This document shows positions 36,558 to 44,819 of a stretch of 64,000 nucleotides of DNA, one piece after another; within the stretch, counting starts at the first letter, position 1, and the number at the start of each line of letters is the position of its first letter. The DNA lies in NCBI RefSeq assembly GCF_000340885.1, contig NC_020291.1:3781001-3845000 (forward strand), read 5' to 3'. Both the position numbers and the translations under genes were made by a program. Origin of the DNA: Clostridium saccharoperbutylacetonicum N1-4(HMT). GTDB taxonomy: Bacteria; Bacillota; Clostridia; Clostridiales; Clostridiaceae. The notes below the pieces were generated by a model. That model was not told the origin of the DNA, did no database searches, and saw only the letters and a program-made list of their open reading frames with translations.

Positions 36558-36774
36558 AAGCATTCACTCCTTTTGCTTTAGTAAATCCTTTGTTAAATTA
36601 TATATTAAGTGAAAAGACATTATACTTAATTTTGCTAGAATAATTATAACATGGATTTAATCATAAGCGTTAATATAATCTATAATGCAATTCTTACCAA
36701 ATACAATGATAATTATACGTATGTTTGTTCTTATTATTTTCCAAGTCATCGTGGCATATAACTATTGAATTTTA

Positions 36775-37965
36775 CTACTTATAGCACTTCTTCACAGCTT
36801 CAAGTAGTCTTTCTAATGCTTTTTCAAGTATCTTTGTTGGACAAGCTAAATTTATTCTTTCAAAGCCAATTCCTTCTTTTCCAAAGATATATCCTTCATC
36901 TAAAAACATTAAAGCTTCCATTCTCATAAACTTTTCAAGGGCTTTATGATCCTTTTCAATTGCACTAAAATCAAGCCATTGAAGATATGTCCCCTCTAAG
37001 TTTATTACTTTAACCTCTGGTAAATTTGCTTTCATAAATCCTTCAACAAGCTTTTTGTTTTGATGTATAACTTGAATAAGCTCATTAAGCCATTCTTCAC
37101 ATTCATTATAAGCTATTTCACAAGCCTTATATCCAAAAATATTTAACCCCGCATTTCCTATAGTAATCATTTTTTCATGTAATACCTTATCTCTTATTCT
37201 TTTATTAGGAATAATTATGTTTGATGCTTGAAGCCCTGCCAAATTAAATGTTTTGCTTGGTGCTGTACAAATTACTGAATTACTTGCAAATTCTTTAGAA
37301 ATATTTGCAAAAACCATATGTTTATATTCAGGCATAATTAAGTCAAAATGAATTTCATCAGCTACTATAAGCACATTGTTATCTATACATATCTTTCCTA
37401 TCTTTATCAGTTCTTCTTTACTCCATACACGTCCAACAGGATTATGTGGACTACATAAAATAAATAACTTTGTGCTTTCTAAACTTGCCTTTTCTTCAAA
37501 ATCTTTAAAATCAATTTCATAATGATCTTCACAAAGTTTTAAAGAACTTTTTACTATCTTTCTATTTCCAGCTTCTATTGCTTTATAAAATGGATAATAT
37601 ACTGGAGTCATAACAAGAACACCATCTTCCTCATTTGTTAGTGCCCTAACAATAGTAAATAGTGCTGGAACAACTCCTGAAAATTCTGTGATCCATTCTT
37701 TTTCAATTTTCCAATCATGTCTTCTTTCCATCCAATTACACACTGCTTTATAATAATCTTCTGTGGCTTCAGTATATCCAAAAACACTAGCATCCATATA
37801 TTTTTTTAAACCTTCAATTATCTCTGGAGGATTCTTAAATTCCATATCAGCAATAGAAAATGGAACTATTTCTTCATTAATATCCTTATTTAACTTTTGC
37901 ATCAAATTCCATTTGCTTGCTCCAACATTTTTTCTTGATATAAGTGTTTCAAAATCATATTTCAT
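36775..37965 (-). CDS. MalY/PatB-type aminotransferase (cystathionine beta-lyase)
   Basis: A 396-residue fold-type I PLP enzyme of the MalY/PatB family: PFSIADMEFKNPPEI at the N-terminus, CSPHNPVGRVWS, the PLP Lys in APSKTFNLAGLQ, and FERINLACP near the end. PatB cleaves cystathionine or cysteine, giving homocysteine or sulfide; members can also act as aminotransferases. A Ser/Glu-poor ribosome site (GGGAGTGAAGAAAAA) precedes the ATG. It is a single gene with a 316-bp palindromic element upstream. Confidence 0.88.
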   Translation of the reverse strand: MKYDFETLISRKNVGASKWNLMQKLNKDINEEIVPFSIADMEFKNPPEIIEGLKKYMDASVFGYTEATEDYYKAVCNWMERRHDWKIEKEWITEFSGVVPALFTIVRALTNEEDGVLVMTPVYYPFYKAIEAGNRKIVKSSLKLCEDHYEIDFKDFEEKASLESTKLFILCSPHNPVGRVWSKEELIKIGKICIDNNVLIVADEIHFDLIMPEYKHMVFANISKEFASNSVICTAPSKTFNLAGLQASNIIIPNKRIRDKVLHEKMITIGNAGLNIFGYKACEIAYNECEEWLNELIQVIHQNKKLVEGFMKANLPEVKVINLEGTYLQWLDFSAIEKDHKALEKFMRMEALMFLDEGYIFGKEGIGFERINLACPTKILEKALERLLEAVKKCYK

Positions 37966-38456
37966 TTTTTCTTCACTCCCTTAACAATAATTTATCATAT
38001 TATAGTTAATTTTTAAATGCTACTCATGTATTTCCATAGAGTCCTTAGTTTATCGTGATATAAGAGTTCAGATTAATTTATATATATAGATATCCAATTT
38101 AATAATCAAACTTATAAATAGAATATATATGTATTATTGAGCAATTATAATTGTAACACTACACTAGAAATCAGATACATTTTTCTGGAAGCAGGCATGT
38201 GAAATTGAGCTGATGATGGTTATTAGTGGAAGGTTGTTTCATTTTCTGCTTGTCATAAATTTACTTTAGGAACATGCAGAAATGGGTGCAACCTTCCACT
38301 TAGAACCTTCCAGCGAAAATTTCACTAGTCCTGTGGAAGACAAATGTATTGGATTTCGGTAATTTTCGTGTAAGTCTAATTCTTACGCTGTGTATCTATA
38401 TATTATCCAATATTAATATATACTTATTAGTAAAATTTAAGAGCCTGGCTCTAGGA
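37966..38456. other. intergenic stretch holding palindromic element copy 1
   Basis: The 38085-38400 element occupies most of it. The remainder is AT-rich and includes AGAGCCTGGCTCT (38440-38452), a short hairpin just after the aspS2 stop. No gene is supported. Confidence 0.6.
38085..38400. repeat. 316-bp palindromic element (MITE-like or structured RNA), copy 1
   Basis: It is collinear without gaps with 44388-44703 (constant offset 6303). The central about 195 bp (38152-38347) differ at two positions. Left end TATAGATATCCAA; the right end is diverged. The interior folds on itself: ATACATTTTTCTGGAAGCAGG against CCTGTGGAAGACAAATGTAT, and AGTGGAAGGTTG against CAACCTTCCACT. No open frame spans it. 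Confidence 0.85.
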
Positions 38457-39743
38457 TTATGGCATTAATCTTGTTCTATCCCTTGGTATTAAACTTGCTT
38501 CTCTCACATTTTCAAAACCTAAAAGTCTAGCTGTTATTCTTTCTAGTCCAATTGCTAAACCTCCATGAGGTGGCATTCCATATTTAAAGTTTGATATATA
38601 GCTATCATAATTTTCAGGATCTAATCCCTTATATTTCATGTTTTCTATTAGCATATCATATTCATGTATTCTCTGTCCTCCAGTGGTAATTTCAATCCCC
38701 CTAAATAACAAGTCAAAACTATGTGTTTCTTCAGTACCACAAGGCATTGTATACATAGGTCGTTTTTCCCTTGGATAATGGGTTAAGAAGATAAAGTCAC
38801 TATTATATTTTTCCTTGGCATATTTACATATTAATTTTTCTCCTTCTGGGTCAATATCGCCATCTAATCCTGTTTTATTATACTTTGTCTTTAATATTTC
38901 TATTGCTTCAGAAAACTTAACTCTTGGAATTTTGTCTTCTATAACTTGAACTTCTGCCTTTAAAATCTTTAAATATTTTTCTCCTTCTTTCAGTACTTTT
39001 GTAAGTATATGTTTTAGCAGTCTTTCTTCCAAATCCATTATGTCTTCTTCATCCTCAATAAAGCCTAACTCTAAATCCATGCTTATATACTCATTTAAAT
39101 GTCTATTAGTATTGTGTTCTTCTGCTCTATATACATGGCCTATTTCATACACTCTTTCAAAACCTGCTCCAACCATCATTTGTTTATAAAATTGTGGACT
39201 TTGGGCTAAATAGGCTTGTTTTTCAAAATATTCAACCTTAAATAATTCTGTGCCACCCTCTGCTCCTTCTTTTACCAACTTAGGTGTTGATATTTCAGTA
39301 AATCCTTCATTATTTAAGTATTCTCTAAAACCATTAGCTATAATATTTTGGATTTTAAAGATTGAATTTACCTTATCATGCCTTATGCTTAACATTCTAT
39401 TATTTAATTTTGTATCCAAATTAATTTCAAGATTCTCTTTATTTAATTCTATTGGCAGTTCTGCCAAAACATTATTAATAATATTCAGCTGTTCCACATC
39501 AACTTCAAATCCGTTATATTTATTATTGCTTTCCTTAACCATTCCATAAATACTTATTACGGCTTCCACTTTAATTGTATTTAATTTAAACTCATTACTT
39601 ACTACACATTGAACATAGCCTGTTCTATCCCTCAATATGATGAATGTTATGGATTTTAATTTTCTTATGCGATATACCCATCCCTTAATTACTATTTTTT
39701 TATTTATATAATTATCTATTTCATTAATCATTACTCTTTTCAT
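38457..39743 (-). CDS. aspS2: archaeal-type (nondiscriminating) aspartyl-tRNA synthetase
   Basis: The ATG at 39743 follows AAAGGAGTATTTGAA, giving 428 residues. It has an N-terminal OB-fold anticodon domain (about 1-100) and a class II core with TPKLVKEGAEGGTELF, QSPQFYKQMM, ERVYEIGHVYRAEEHNTNRHLNEY split over motif 2, and GLAIGLERITARLLG in motif 3. It lacks the bacterial GAD insert, which matches the archaeal/short AspRS that makes Asp-tRNA-Asn for amidation by GatCAB. It is preceded by a double T-box leader. gatCAB is not in the window. Confidence 0.9.
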   Translation of the reverse strand: MKRVMINEIDNYINKKIVIKGWVYRIRKLKSITFIILRDRTGYVQCVVSNEFKLNTIKVEAVISIYGMVKESNNKYNGFEVDVEQLNIINNVLAELPIELNKENLEINLDTKLNNRMLSIRHDKVNSIFKIQNIIANGFREYLNNEGFTEISTPKLVKEGAEGGTELFKVEYFEKQAYLAQSPQFYKQMMVGAGFERVYEIGHVYRAEEHNTNRHLNEYISMDLELGFIEDEEDIMDLEERLLKHILTKVLKEGEKYLKILKAEVQVIEDKIPRVKFSEAIEILKTKYNKTGLDGDIDPEGEKLICKYAKEKYNSDFIFLTHYPREKRPMYTMPCGTEETHSFDLLFRGIEITTGGQRIHEYDMLIENMKYKGLDPENYDSYISNFKYGMPPHGGLAIGLERITARLLGFENVREASLIPRDRTRLMP

Positions 39744-39786
39744 TTCAAATACTCCTTTAAATTTACATATATTTTTTAACAACAAA

Positions 39787-39815
39787 GCCCCTTGAGCTAG
39801 CTAAACTCAAGGGGC
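39787..39815 (-). terminator. second terminator in the aspS2 leader
   Basis: GCCCCTTGAG and CTCAAGGGGC form a perfect 10-bp stem with a 9-base loop, then TTTGTTG; the T run is interrupted. Confidence 0.7.
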
Positions 39816-39912
39816 AAAAAATTTTCGCGGTACCACCCTTTTTGACTTAAAACATTGCTTAAAAATAAAATAGTAGCGTTGTAAACATAAACCGGGCCCA
39901 ATTTATAAAAAT

Positions 39913-39947
39913 AAAAAAACTCCCACTTCATGTATAGAAGTGAAAGC
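39913..39947 (-). terminator. first terminator in the aspS2 leader
   Basis: CTTTCACTTC pairs with GAAGTGGGAG (10 bp, two G-U pairs), then T7. Confidence 0.8.
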
Positions 39948-40343
39948 ATTATCTTCACGGTGCCATTCTACTTTGACTAAGCAAATAAACTAAGTCATCT
40001 CTAACCTTTTAACGGAGGCTTCCGGCTTATCCTACTAAAATTAACTTTCAAATACTAGGGAAATCCAAATACTCCCTGCATATTAATACCTTCAGATAAA
40101 CTTCTCCAGGATGTCTTCAATACATACTTTCTCATAGAGCTTACACCATCCTCTACTCGCTTAAGATACTAATAATATATCTACTATTCCTTTCATAGAA
40201 TTTTATTTTTTTATTTATAATATATAATACTCTTAATTAAGTTGAATGTCAACATACATATGAAAATTCTAACAATTTATATAAAGTATCCTTATTATAA
40301 ATCGAGAATAAATTAAGTAGATTATAAAAAGGAGCGATTAAAT

Positions 40344-41063
40344 ATGATTACAGGTATTTCTAATCTTAACAATGTTGATACTTCAACTTACGCTACTAAA
40401 AACGATGTTTCAAAGAAAGATAAAGTTAACGATGATGCTAGTAATACTTCAGCAAATGAATTAGAAAAAGATACATTTGTAAAATCTTCAGACGATGACT
40501 TAACAAATTTAACTTATAAACCAGTTAAAAAGAAACTTTCAGCAGAGGAAATAAAACAATTAAATGATGATCAAGCAGAACAAGAAAAGGCATTCTTAAA
40601 AAAATTTATAGAAAACACTATAAATACACAAAATAATTTTAGTAATGGTACAGAAAATAATGGCCTTTCAAAAGAAAGTTCAGATCTTCTTACTAAGATT
40701 TTCGGCTCTCTTGACAAGGCTTATCCTAAAGCTGGAACTACTCCTGAAGAAGCACAAAAAGCTATTTCAGATGGAGGCCCATATTCTGTAAAAGCTGTGG
40801 CAGATCGTATTATGACTATGGCTACTGCCTTAGCTGGAGATGATAAAGATAAACTTCAGCAAATGAGAAACGCTGTTGAAGAAGGCTTTAAACAAGCTGG
40901 AGTTGACTTTAAAAACTCTACAAAAATGGATGATCTTCCTCAAATCTCAAAAGATACCTATACTGAAGTAATGAAGAGATTTGATGCACTTCAAGGAAAA
41001 TCAGATACTTCAAAGGATGCATCAGCAAATGAACAAGAAGATAACACAATAAAAAATAATTAA
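40344..41063 (+). CDS. hypothetical protein, 239 residues
   Basis: AAAGGAGCG precedes the ATG by 8 bases. The first about 70 residues are Asp/Ser/Lys-rich and probably disordered; a C-terminal helical domain (about 95-220) contains GGPYSVKAVADRIMTMATALAGDD and EEGFKQAGVDF. No signal peptide, membrane segment or Cys. The start MITGISNLNNVD resembles exported flagellar-rod-type N-termini, but nothing nearby supports that. Not recognised as a characterised family. It is followed by a VOC gene on the same strand. Confidence 0.65.
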   Translation: MITGISNLNNVDTSTYATKNDVSKKDKVNDDASNTSANELEKDTFVKSSDDDLTNLTYKPVKKKLSAEEIKQLNDDQAEQEKAFLKKFIENTINTQNNFSNGTENNGLSKESSDLLTKIFGSLDKAYPKAGTTPEEAQKAISDGGPYSVKAVADRIMTMATALAGDDKDKLQQMRNAVEEGFKQAGVDFKNSTKMDDLPQISKDTYTEVMKRFDALQGKSDTSKDASANEQEDNTIKNN

Positions 41064-41145
41064 CTAATCTTCTTGAAGTCTACTTTAAATGCTATGATAT
41101 TTAAAGTAGTGTTCGCTAAAAAATAAACTAATGAGGAGATTTATT

Positions 41146-41526
41146 ATGAAGTTTGACGCAATACATCACATAGCTATTATTACTTCTGATTATGAAGTAT
41201 CAAAACATTTTTATGTGAACATTTTAGGCTTTGAAATTATAAGAGAAAACTATAGAAAAGAAAGAAACTCTTATAAATTAGATTTAAAAATAGGAACAAG
41301 TGAAATTGAACTTTTCTCAATGCCAAATGCACCTAAAAGACCATCTTATCCTGAAGCTTGTGGATTAAGGCATCTTGCTTTTCGAGTTGAAAATATCGAA
41401 AAAGTTGTTGAAGAATTGAATAGGAATGGCATTATTACAGAACCAATTCGTATAGATGAATATACTGGAACGAAATTTACTTTTTTTTCAGATCCAGATG
41501 GTTTACCTTTAGAATTACATGAATAA
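41146..41526 (+). CDS. VOC-family/glyoxalase-like protein
   Basis: The ATG at 41146 follows GAGGAGA; the upstream ATG overlaps this site. The 126-residue protein has the two beta-alpha-beta-beta-beta modules of the vicinal oxygen chelate fold, with metal ligand candidates in IHHIAIIT, EIELFS, GLRHLAFRV and LPLELHE (His, Glu, His, Glu), as in glyoxalase I-like YaeR/GloA2 proteins. It probably isomerises or lyses a small thiol adduct; substrate unknown. A bidirectional terminator follows. Confidence 0.87.
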   Translation: MKFDAIHHIAIITSDYEVSKHFYVNILGFEIIRENYRKERNSYKLDLKIGTSEIELFSMPNAPKRPSYPEACGLRHLAFRVENIEKVVEELNRNGIITEPIRIDEYTGTKFTFFSDPDGLPLELHE

Positions 41527-41545
41527 AATATAATATAAAAATTTA

Positions 41546-41574
41546 TAGGGATGATTACTATATAATCATCCCTA
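41546..41574. terminator. bidirectional terminator
   Basis: TAGGGATGATTA pairs with TAATCATCCCTA around a 5-base loop between convergent genes. Confidence 0.8.
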
Positions 41575-41591
41575 CTTTATTATTCAAGACT

Positions 41592-41969
41592 TTACATTGC
41601 TCTTCCAGGTATTACTGCATCCAGTATTCCTATAGCCAAAGCTGCTAAAAGTGCTCCTATTATTGATACACTCATATTAGGCACAAAGTATTGCGCTATA
41701 TATAATATTATTGCAGCTATAAAAAATCCTTTTATGCCTTTTCCAAATGGTGATGCATCTACACCCATAAAAGCTTCAACTAAATAATCCAATATGCTTA
41801 TTACTAAAGCTGCTAGTAAATATGACCACATGCCTATAATTGTAAAACCTGGTGTAAAAAATGATGCTATTGCTAAGATTACGGCAGTTAATACTAGCCT
41901 AATTAACCAGCCACCAATACTTCTTCCACCAACCTTACCTTTTGTTGAATCATCTTTATCATGTACCAT
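41592..41969 (-). CDS. phage holin-family (4-TM) membrane protein
   Basis: A 125-residue protein with about four membrane segments after a charged, Gly-rich N-terminus; the middle FTPGFTIIGMWSYLLAALVISILDYLVEAFMG fits the small "phage holin family" (DUF360-like) proteins widespread in Firmicutes chromosomes. No endolysin or phage gene is near, so a holin role is unlikely here; the function of chromosomal members is unknown. GGAGGTAATTATTT precedes the ATG. Confidence 0.78.
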   Translation of the reverse strand: MVHDKDDSTKGKVGGRSIGGWLIRLVLTAVILAIASFFTPGFTIIGMWSYLLAALVISILDYLVEAFMGVDASPFGKGIKGFFIAAIILYIAQYFVPNMSVSIIGALLAALAIGILDAVIPGRAM

Positions 41970-42174
41970 AAATAATTACCTCCTAAAATATATTTCTTAT
42001 GAGTGTAATTATATTGTGCCCAGTTAATTAAAATATATTAATTTTTTTATTCTTTAGGAATTTATAATGTAATTAAATCTGTGGATACTATATGAAAAGC
42101 GCTATTTAAATGATTTGTGTATAAGAAAAGAATAAAAAACAAATCATATTCGCTTGCATAAAATGTTCTTATAT

Positions 42175-42191
42175 GCAGCATAGCTGCCTTT
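42175..42191 (+). repeat. GCAGC-ATA-GCTGC hairpin
   Basis: A terminator-like hairpin followed by CTTTT, then CTAATGTGTATACC, a sequence also found next to the copies at 22399 (reverse) and 24056. Confidence 0.6.
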
Positions 42192-42221
42192 TCTAATGTG
42201 TATACCTTTTAAACAGAAAAT

Positions 42222-43064
42222 CTAATTTTGCAAAGTTATACTTACTATTTCTGGCATATTAAATATTCTTATACCTGGTGAACTATGCCCCATTCCTCTA
42301 CTAACAATAAGTTTCTTATTATCTATATCATAAATTCCGCTATTATATTTAGGAAAAAATTTTCTTTCTGGAGAAAGCAATCCACCTATAAATGGTATTC
42401 TTATCATTCCTCCATGAACATGACCAGCTAAAGTCAAATCAATATTATGTTTTGCATAGAAATCAAAATATAGTGGATTATGAACTAATAAAATATTATA
42501 TTCCTTACCTTTACATTTAATTAATTCAGTACTTACAATTTCTTCTATATTTGATGGTCTATTTTTTATTTTATAAAACGAAAGTGGAATATCGAGGCCA
42601 TATAAATTAATACAATCCTGTTTTCTAGTTAGCGTAATTTTTTGATTATTTATTACTTTAACATTCAAATTCTTAAGCTTAGTCATGATTAGATTTAAGT
42701 AATAGCAATTTAACCTTTTTTCATGATTTCCTACTATATAATACATCTCATATTTCCCACTCAACGCTTCAACCAAACTAAAAAAATTATCAAATTTTTT
42801 ATCGTATTTATTTACCATATCACCCGTCATAACTATAATATTAGGTTTTTCATTATCTATTTTACCAATGACAGTACTATTATTATCTCCTATATACTTA
42901 TAATTATGAAAATCCGACAAATGAATAATTTTAAAGTTATTAAATTCTCTTGGAATTTTATTATTAACAATTTTATATTTTGATATTCCTAATAACTTAT
43001 TATCTAAATACGTATATGTGGTTATTAATGATAAACCCAACAGTAAAACTATATTTTTTATCAT
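42222..43064 (-). CDS. metallophosphoesterase, YkuE-like
   Basis: An N-terminal membrane segment (about 2-20) is followed by a calcineurin-like domain with all metal motifs: HLSDFHN, VMTGDMVN, VGNHEKR, LVHNP and AGHVHGGMIRIP. YkuE-type proteins are membrane-associated, with activity on UDP-diacylglucosamine-like or cell-envelope substrates in some members; the exact substrate is not readable. GGAGCAAATCA precedes the ATG. It is downstream of a DUF2974 hydrolase by 24 bp, so they are probably co-transcribed. Confidence 0.88.
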   Translation of the reverse strand: MIKNIVLLLGLSLITTYTYLDNKLLGISKYKIVNNKIPREFNNFKIIHLSDFHNYKYIGDNNSTVIGKIDNEKPNIIVMTGDMVNKYDKKFDNFFSLVEALSGKYEMYYIVGNHEKRLNCYYLNLIMTKLKNLNVKVINNQKITLTRKQDCINLYGLDIPLSFYKIKNRPSNIEEIVSTELIKCKGKEYNILLVHNPLYFDFYAKHNIDLTLAGHVHGGMIRIPFIGGLLSPERKFFPKYNSGIYDIDNKKLIVSRGMGHSSPGIRIFNMPEIVSITLQN

Positions 43065-43088
43065 TGATTTGCTCCATTCTCTTGAAAT

Positions 43089-44285
43089 TTATAAAATTTC
43101 TCTTTCTAATCTGTAAATAAAATCATTTATCCCCTTCATAACCCAAACAACAATATACTTTTGACTTTCATCAAAATTTTGTACCTTATTTACTATTTTA
43201 TTGCAAAACCATCTTATATTATTTGTTACAGCTTTAAGATGTGCCTCTGATTTAGTTTCTTCAATATATATAAATTCATCCCAAAAGACTAAAGGTAAAA
43301 TTAAAATTTCTACTAAAGCATAACTTTTAATAAAATCCTCGTCTTGTTCATATTTACTTCTATAATAATCCATTATTAAATATTCTCCTGCAAAAATCAT
43401 TATATTTTTTTCATCTTTCTTGCATAAAAATAATTCTATTATATCGATAACTTTATCAACAATTGCTCTTTCAAAATTTTCATTTAAATTTGAAATTATA
43501 TATTTTGAAAAACCATTTACTATATCAAAGATTACTGATTCATTTGTTTCCTGTCTTAGCTTTCCGTTATTATCTAAAAGTATATTTGCTCTATGATAGT
43601 CAAATGGATTAACTTGAAAATCCGTCTTTATAAAATGATTTTCTCCTGAAATGGTATTAAATAAACAACTGACATAATCATATTCTGCATTTATACCAAC
43701 AATTTTAGATTTATTTTTATTAATCTCTTCCCTATAGCTTTCTAAAAAACTATTAGAAAAACCTTGTCCATTAATTGATACACATTTCTTGATTTTAGAC
43801 GATAAAATTGTTACATATTGTGCTTTATTACCACCTTTAGAATGTCCTGATACAGTTATATTATCATAATTTAAATTATTTATAAATTTTAAAGCTTCAA
43901 GTTGTTCATTAGTAACAGAAGTATATGCACCTTCTCCATTATCCTCCCACTCTGCTTCTGTACTGGTGCCTCTAAAAATAACAACAGCATTATTATTTTC
44001 ATTTACTAAGCATGCAAACTTCATACCATTTTTATAAGCAGCTATATTTTTAATTCTATAATTGCATAAATTATTATTTTCTCCTATGTAATTTAATATT
44101 TTTATCCATTGGTATTTAGGCGTTTTCATTATACAATTTCCTATATTCCCCATAAGCTTATCAAAATCTGCATCCTTTAATATATCATCAACAATTTCCT
44201 TAACACTCTTATTTTCTTTTGCTTCCCATTCTAAATATATCAAATTATCCAAAAGAATTAATTCTGCATATGACAGCTGTTCCAT
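43089..44285 (-). CDS. DUF2974 (Mbeg1-like) alpha/beta hydrolase
   Basis: The ATG at 44285 follows GGAGGTATCT; the first ATG overlaps that site. The 398-residue cytoplasmic protein has VIFRGTSTEAEWEDN and the nucleophile elbow VSGHSKGGNKA (G-x-S-x-G), placing it among lipase-class-3-like Mbeg1/DUF2974 proteins. A His for the triad may be in NPFDYHRANI. The C-terminal about 150 residues are helical and unassigned. The substrate is unknown; lipase or esterase activity is inferred. Palindromic element copy 2 lies upstream. Confidence 0.82.
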   Translation of the reverse strand: MEQLSYAELILLDNLIYLEWEAKENKSVKEIVDDILKDADFDKLMGNIGNCIMKTPKYQWIKILNYIGENNNLCNYRIKNIAAYKNGMKFACLVNENNNAVVIFRGTSTEAEWEDNGEGAYTSVTNEQLEALKFINNLNYDNITVSGHSKGGNKAQYVTILSSKIKKCVSINGQGFSNSFLESYREEINKNKSKIVGINAEYDYVSCLFNTISGENHFIKTDFQVNPFDYHRANILLDNNGKLRQETNESVIFDIVNGFSKYIISNLNENFERAIVDKVIDIIELFLCKKDEKNIMIFAGEYLIMDYYRSKYEQDEDFIKSYALVEILILPLVFWDEFIYIEETKSEAHLKAVTNNIRWFCNKIVNKVQNFDESQKYIVVWVMKGINDFIYRLEREIL

Positions 44286-44387
44286 AGATACCTCCATTAT
44301 ATACCTAGTTATCTGGACTTAAAACTAAATTTTATTCCTGTAACTAATCTATGCTCAATTATTATTTTTGAACTTAAAATGGTTAAT

Positions 44388-44703
44388 TATAGATATCCAA
44401 TTTAATAATCAAACTTATTAATGTAATATATATGTAGTATTGAGAAACTATAATCGTAACACTACACTAGAAATCAGATACATTTTTCTGGAAGCAGGTA
44501 TGTGAAATTGAGCTGATGATGGTTATTAGTGGAAGGTTGTTTCATTTTCTGCTTGTCATAAATTTACTTTAGGAACATGCAGAAATGGGTGCAACCTTCC
44601 ACTTAGAACCTTCCAGCGAAAATTTCACTAGTCCTGTGGAAGATAAATGTATATGATTTCGGTAATTGTTCCATAAGTCTAATTCTCGCTTTGGATATCT
44701 ATA
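44388..44703. repeat. 316-bp palindromic element (MITE-like or structured RNA), copy 2
   Basis: Perfect 13-bp terminal inverted repeats TATAGATATCCAA (44388-44400) and TTGGATATCTATA (44691-44703). Collinear with 38085-38400. The interior arms are the same; the loop region is about 44554-44577. Possible TA target duplication at the ends, uncertain because of AT richness. Confidence 0.85.
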
Positions 44704-44743
44704 TTATCTATTAAAGAATTAATATCATTTTTAAATACTAAAA

Positions 44744-44779
44744 TAACCTGTAGTCTCCAAATGGAAAACCTACAGGCTA
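44744..44779 (-). terminator. terminator of the phosphate transporter gene
   Basis: TAACCTGTAG pairs with CTACAGGCTA (one mismatch); weak T run on the minus strand. Confidence 0.6.
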
Positions 44780-44819
44780 TAATATAAATTACATAACTAT
44801 ATTTTACTATTAAATAATT

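Larger units (their letters stand above)
39787..40190 (-). promoter_or_regulatory. T-box leader of aspS2 with two antiterminator/terminator modules
   Basis: Minus strand, 5' to 3': stem I with AGTA, AGCGAG, GGATGGTG and candidate specifier GAA-GAC (Asp GAC at 40113-40115); a first T-box bulge AGAATGGCACCGTGAAG (39953-39969) and a terminator with T7 (39913-39947). About 75 bases later comes a second bulge GGGTGGTACCGCG (39826-39838) and a second terminator (39787-39815). No room for a second stem I. Confidence 0.85.
44298..44819. other. intergenic stretch holding palindromic element copy 2
   Basis: Mostly occupied by 44388-44703, plus the terminator of the phosphate transporter (44744-44779). 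No gene is supported. Confidence 0.6.

Noticed and set aside
41592..41969. Holin as a sign of a prophage
   Set aside because: No endolysin, capsid, tail or integrase nearby; chromosomal members of this family are common.
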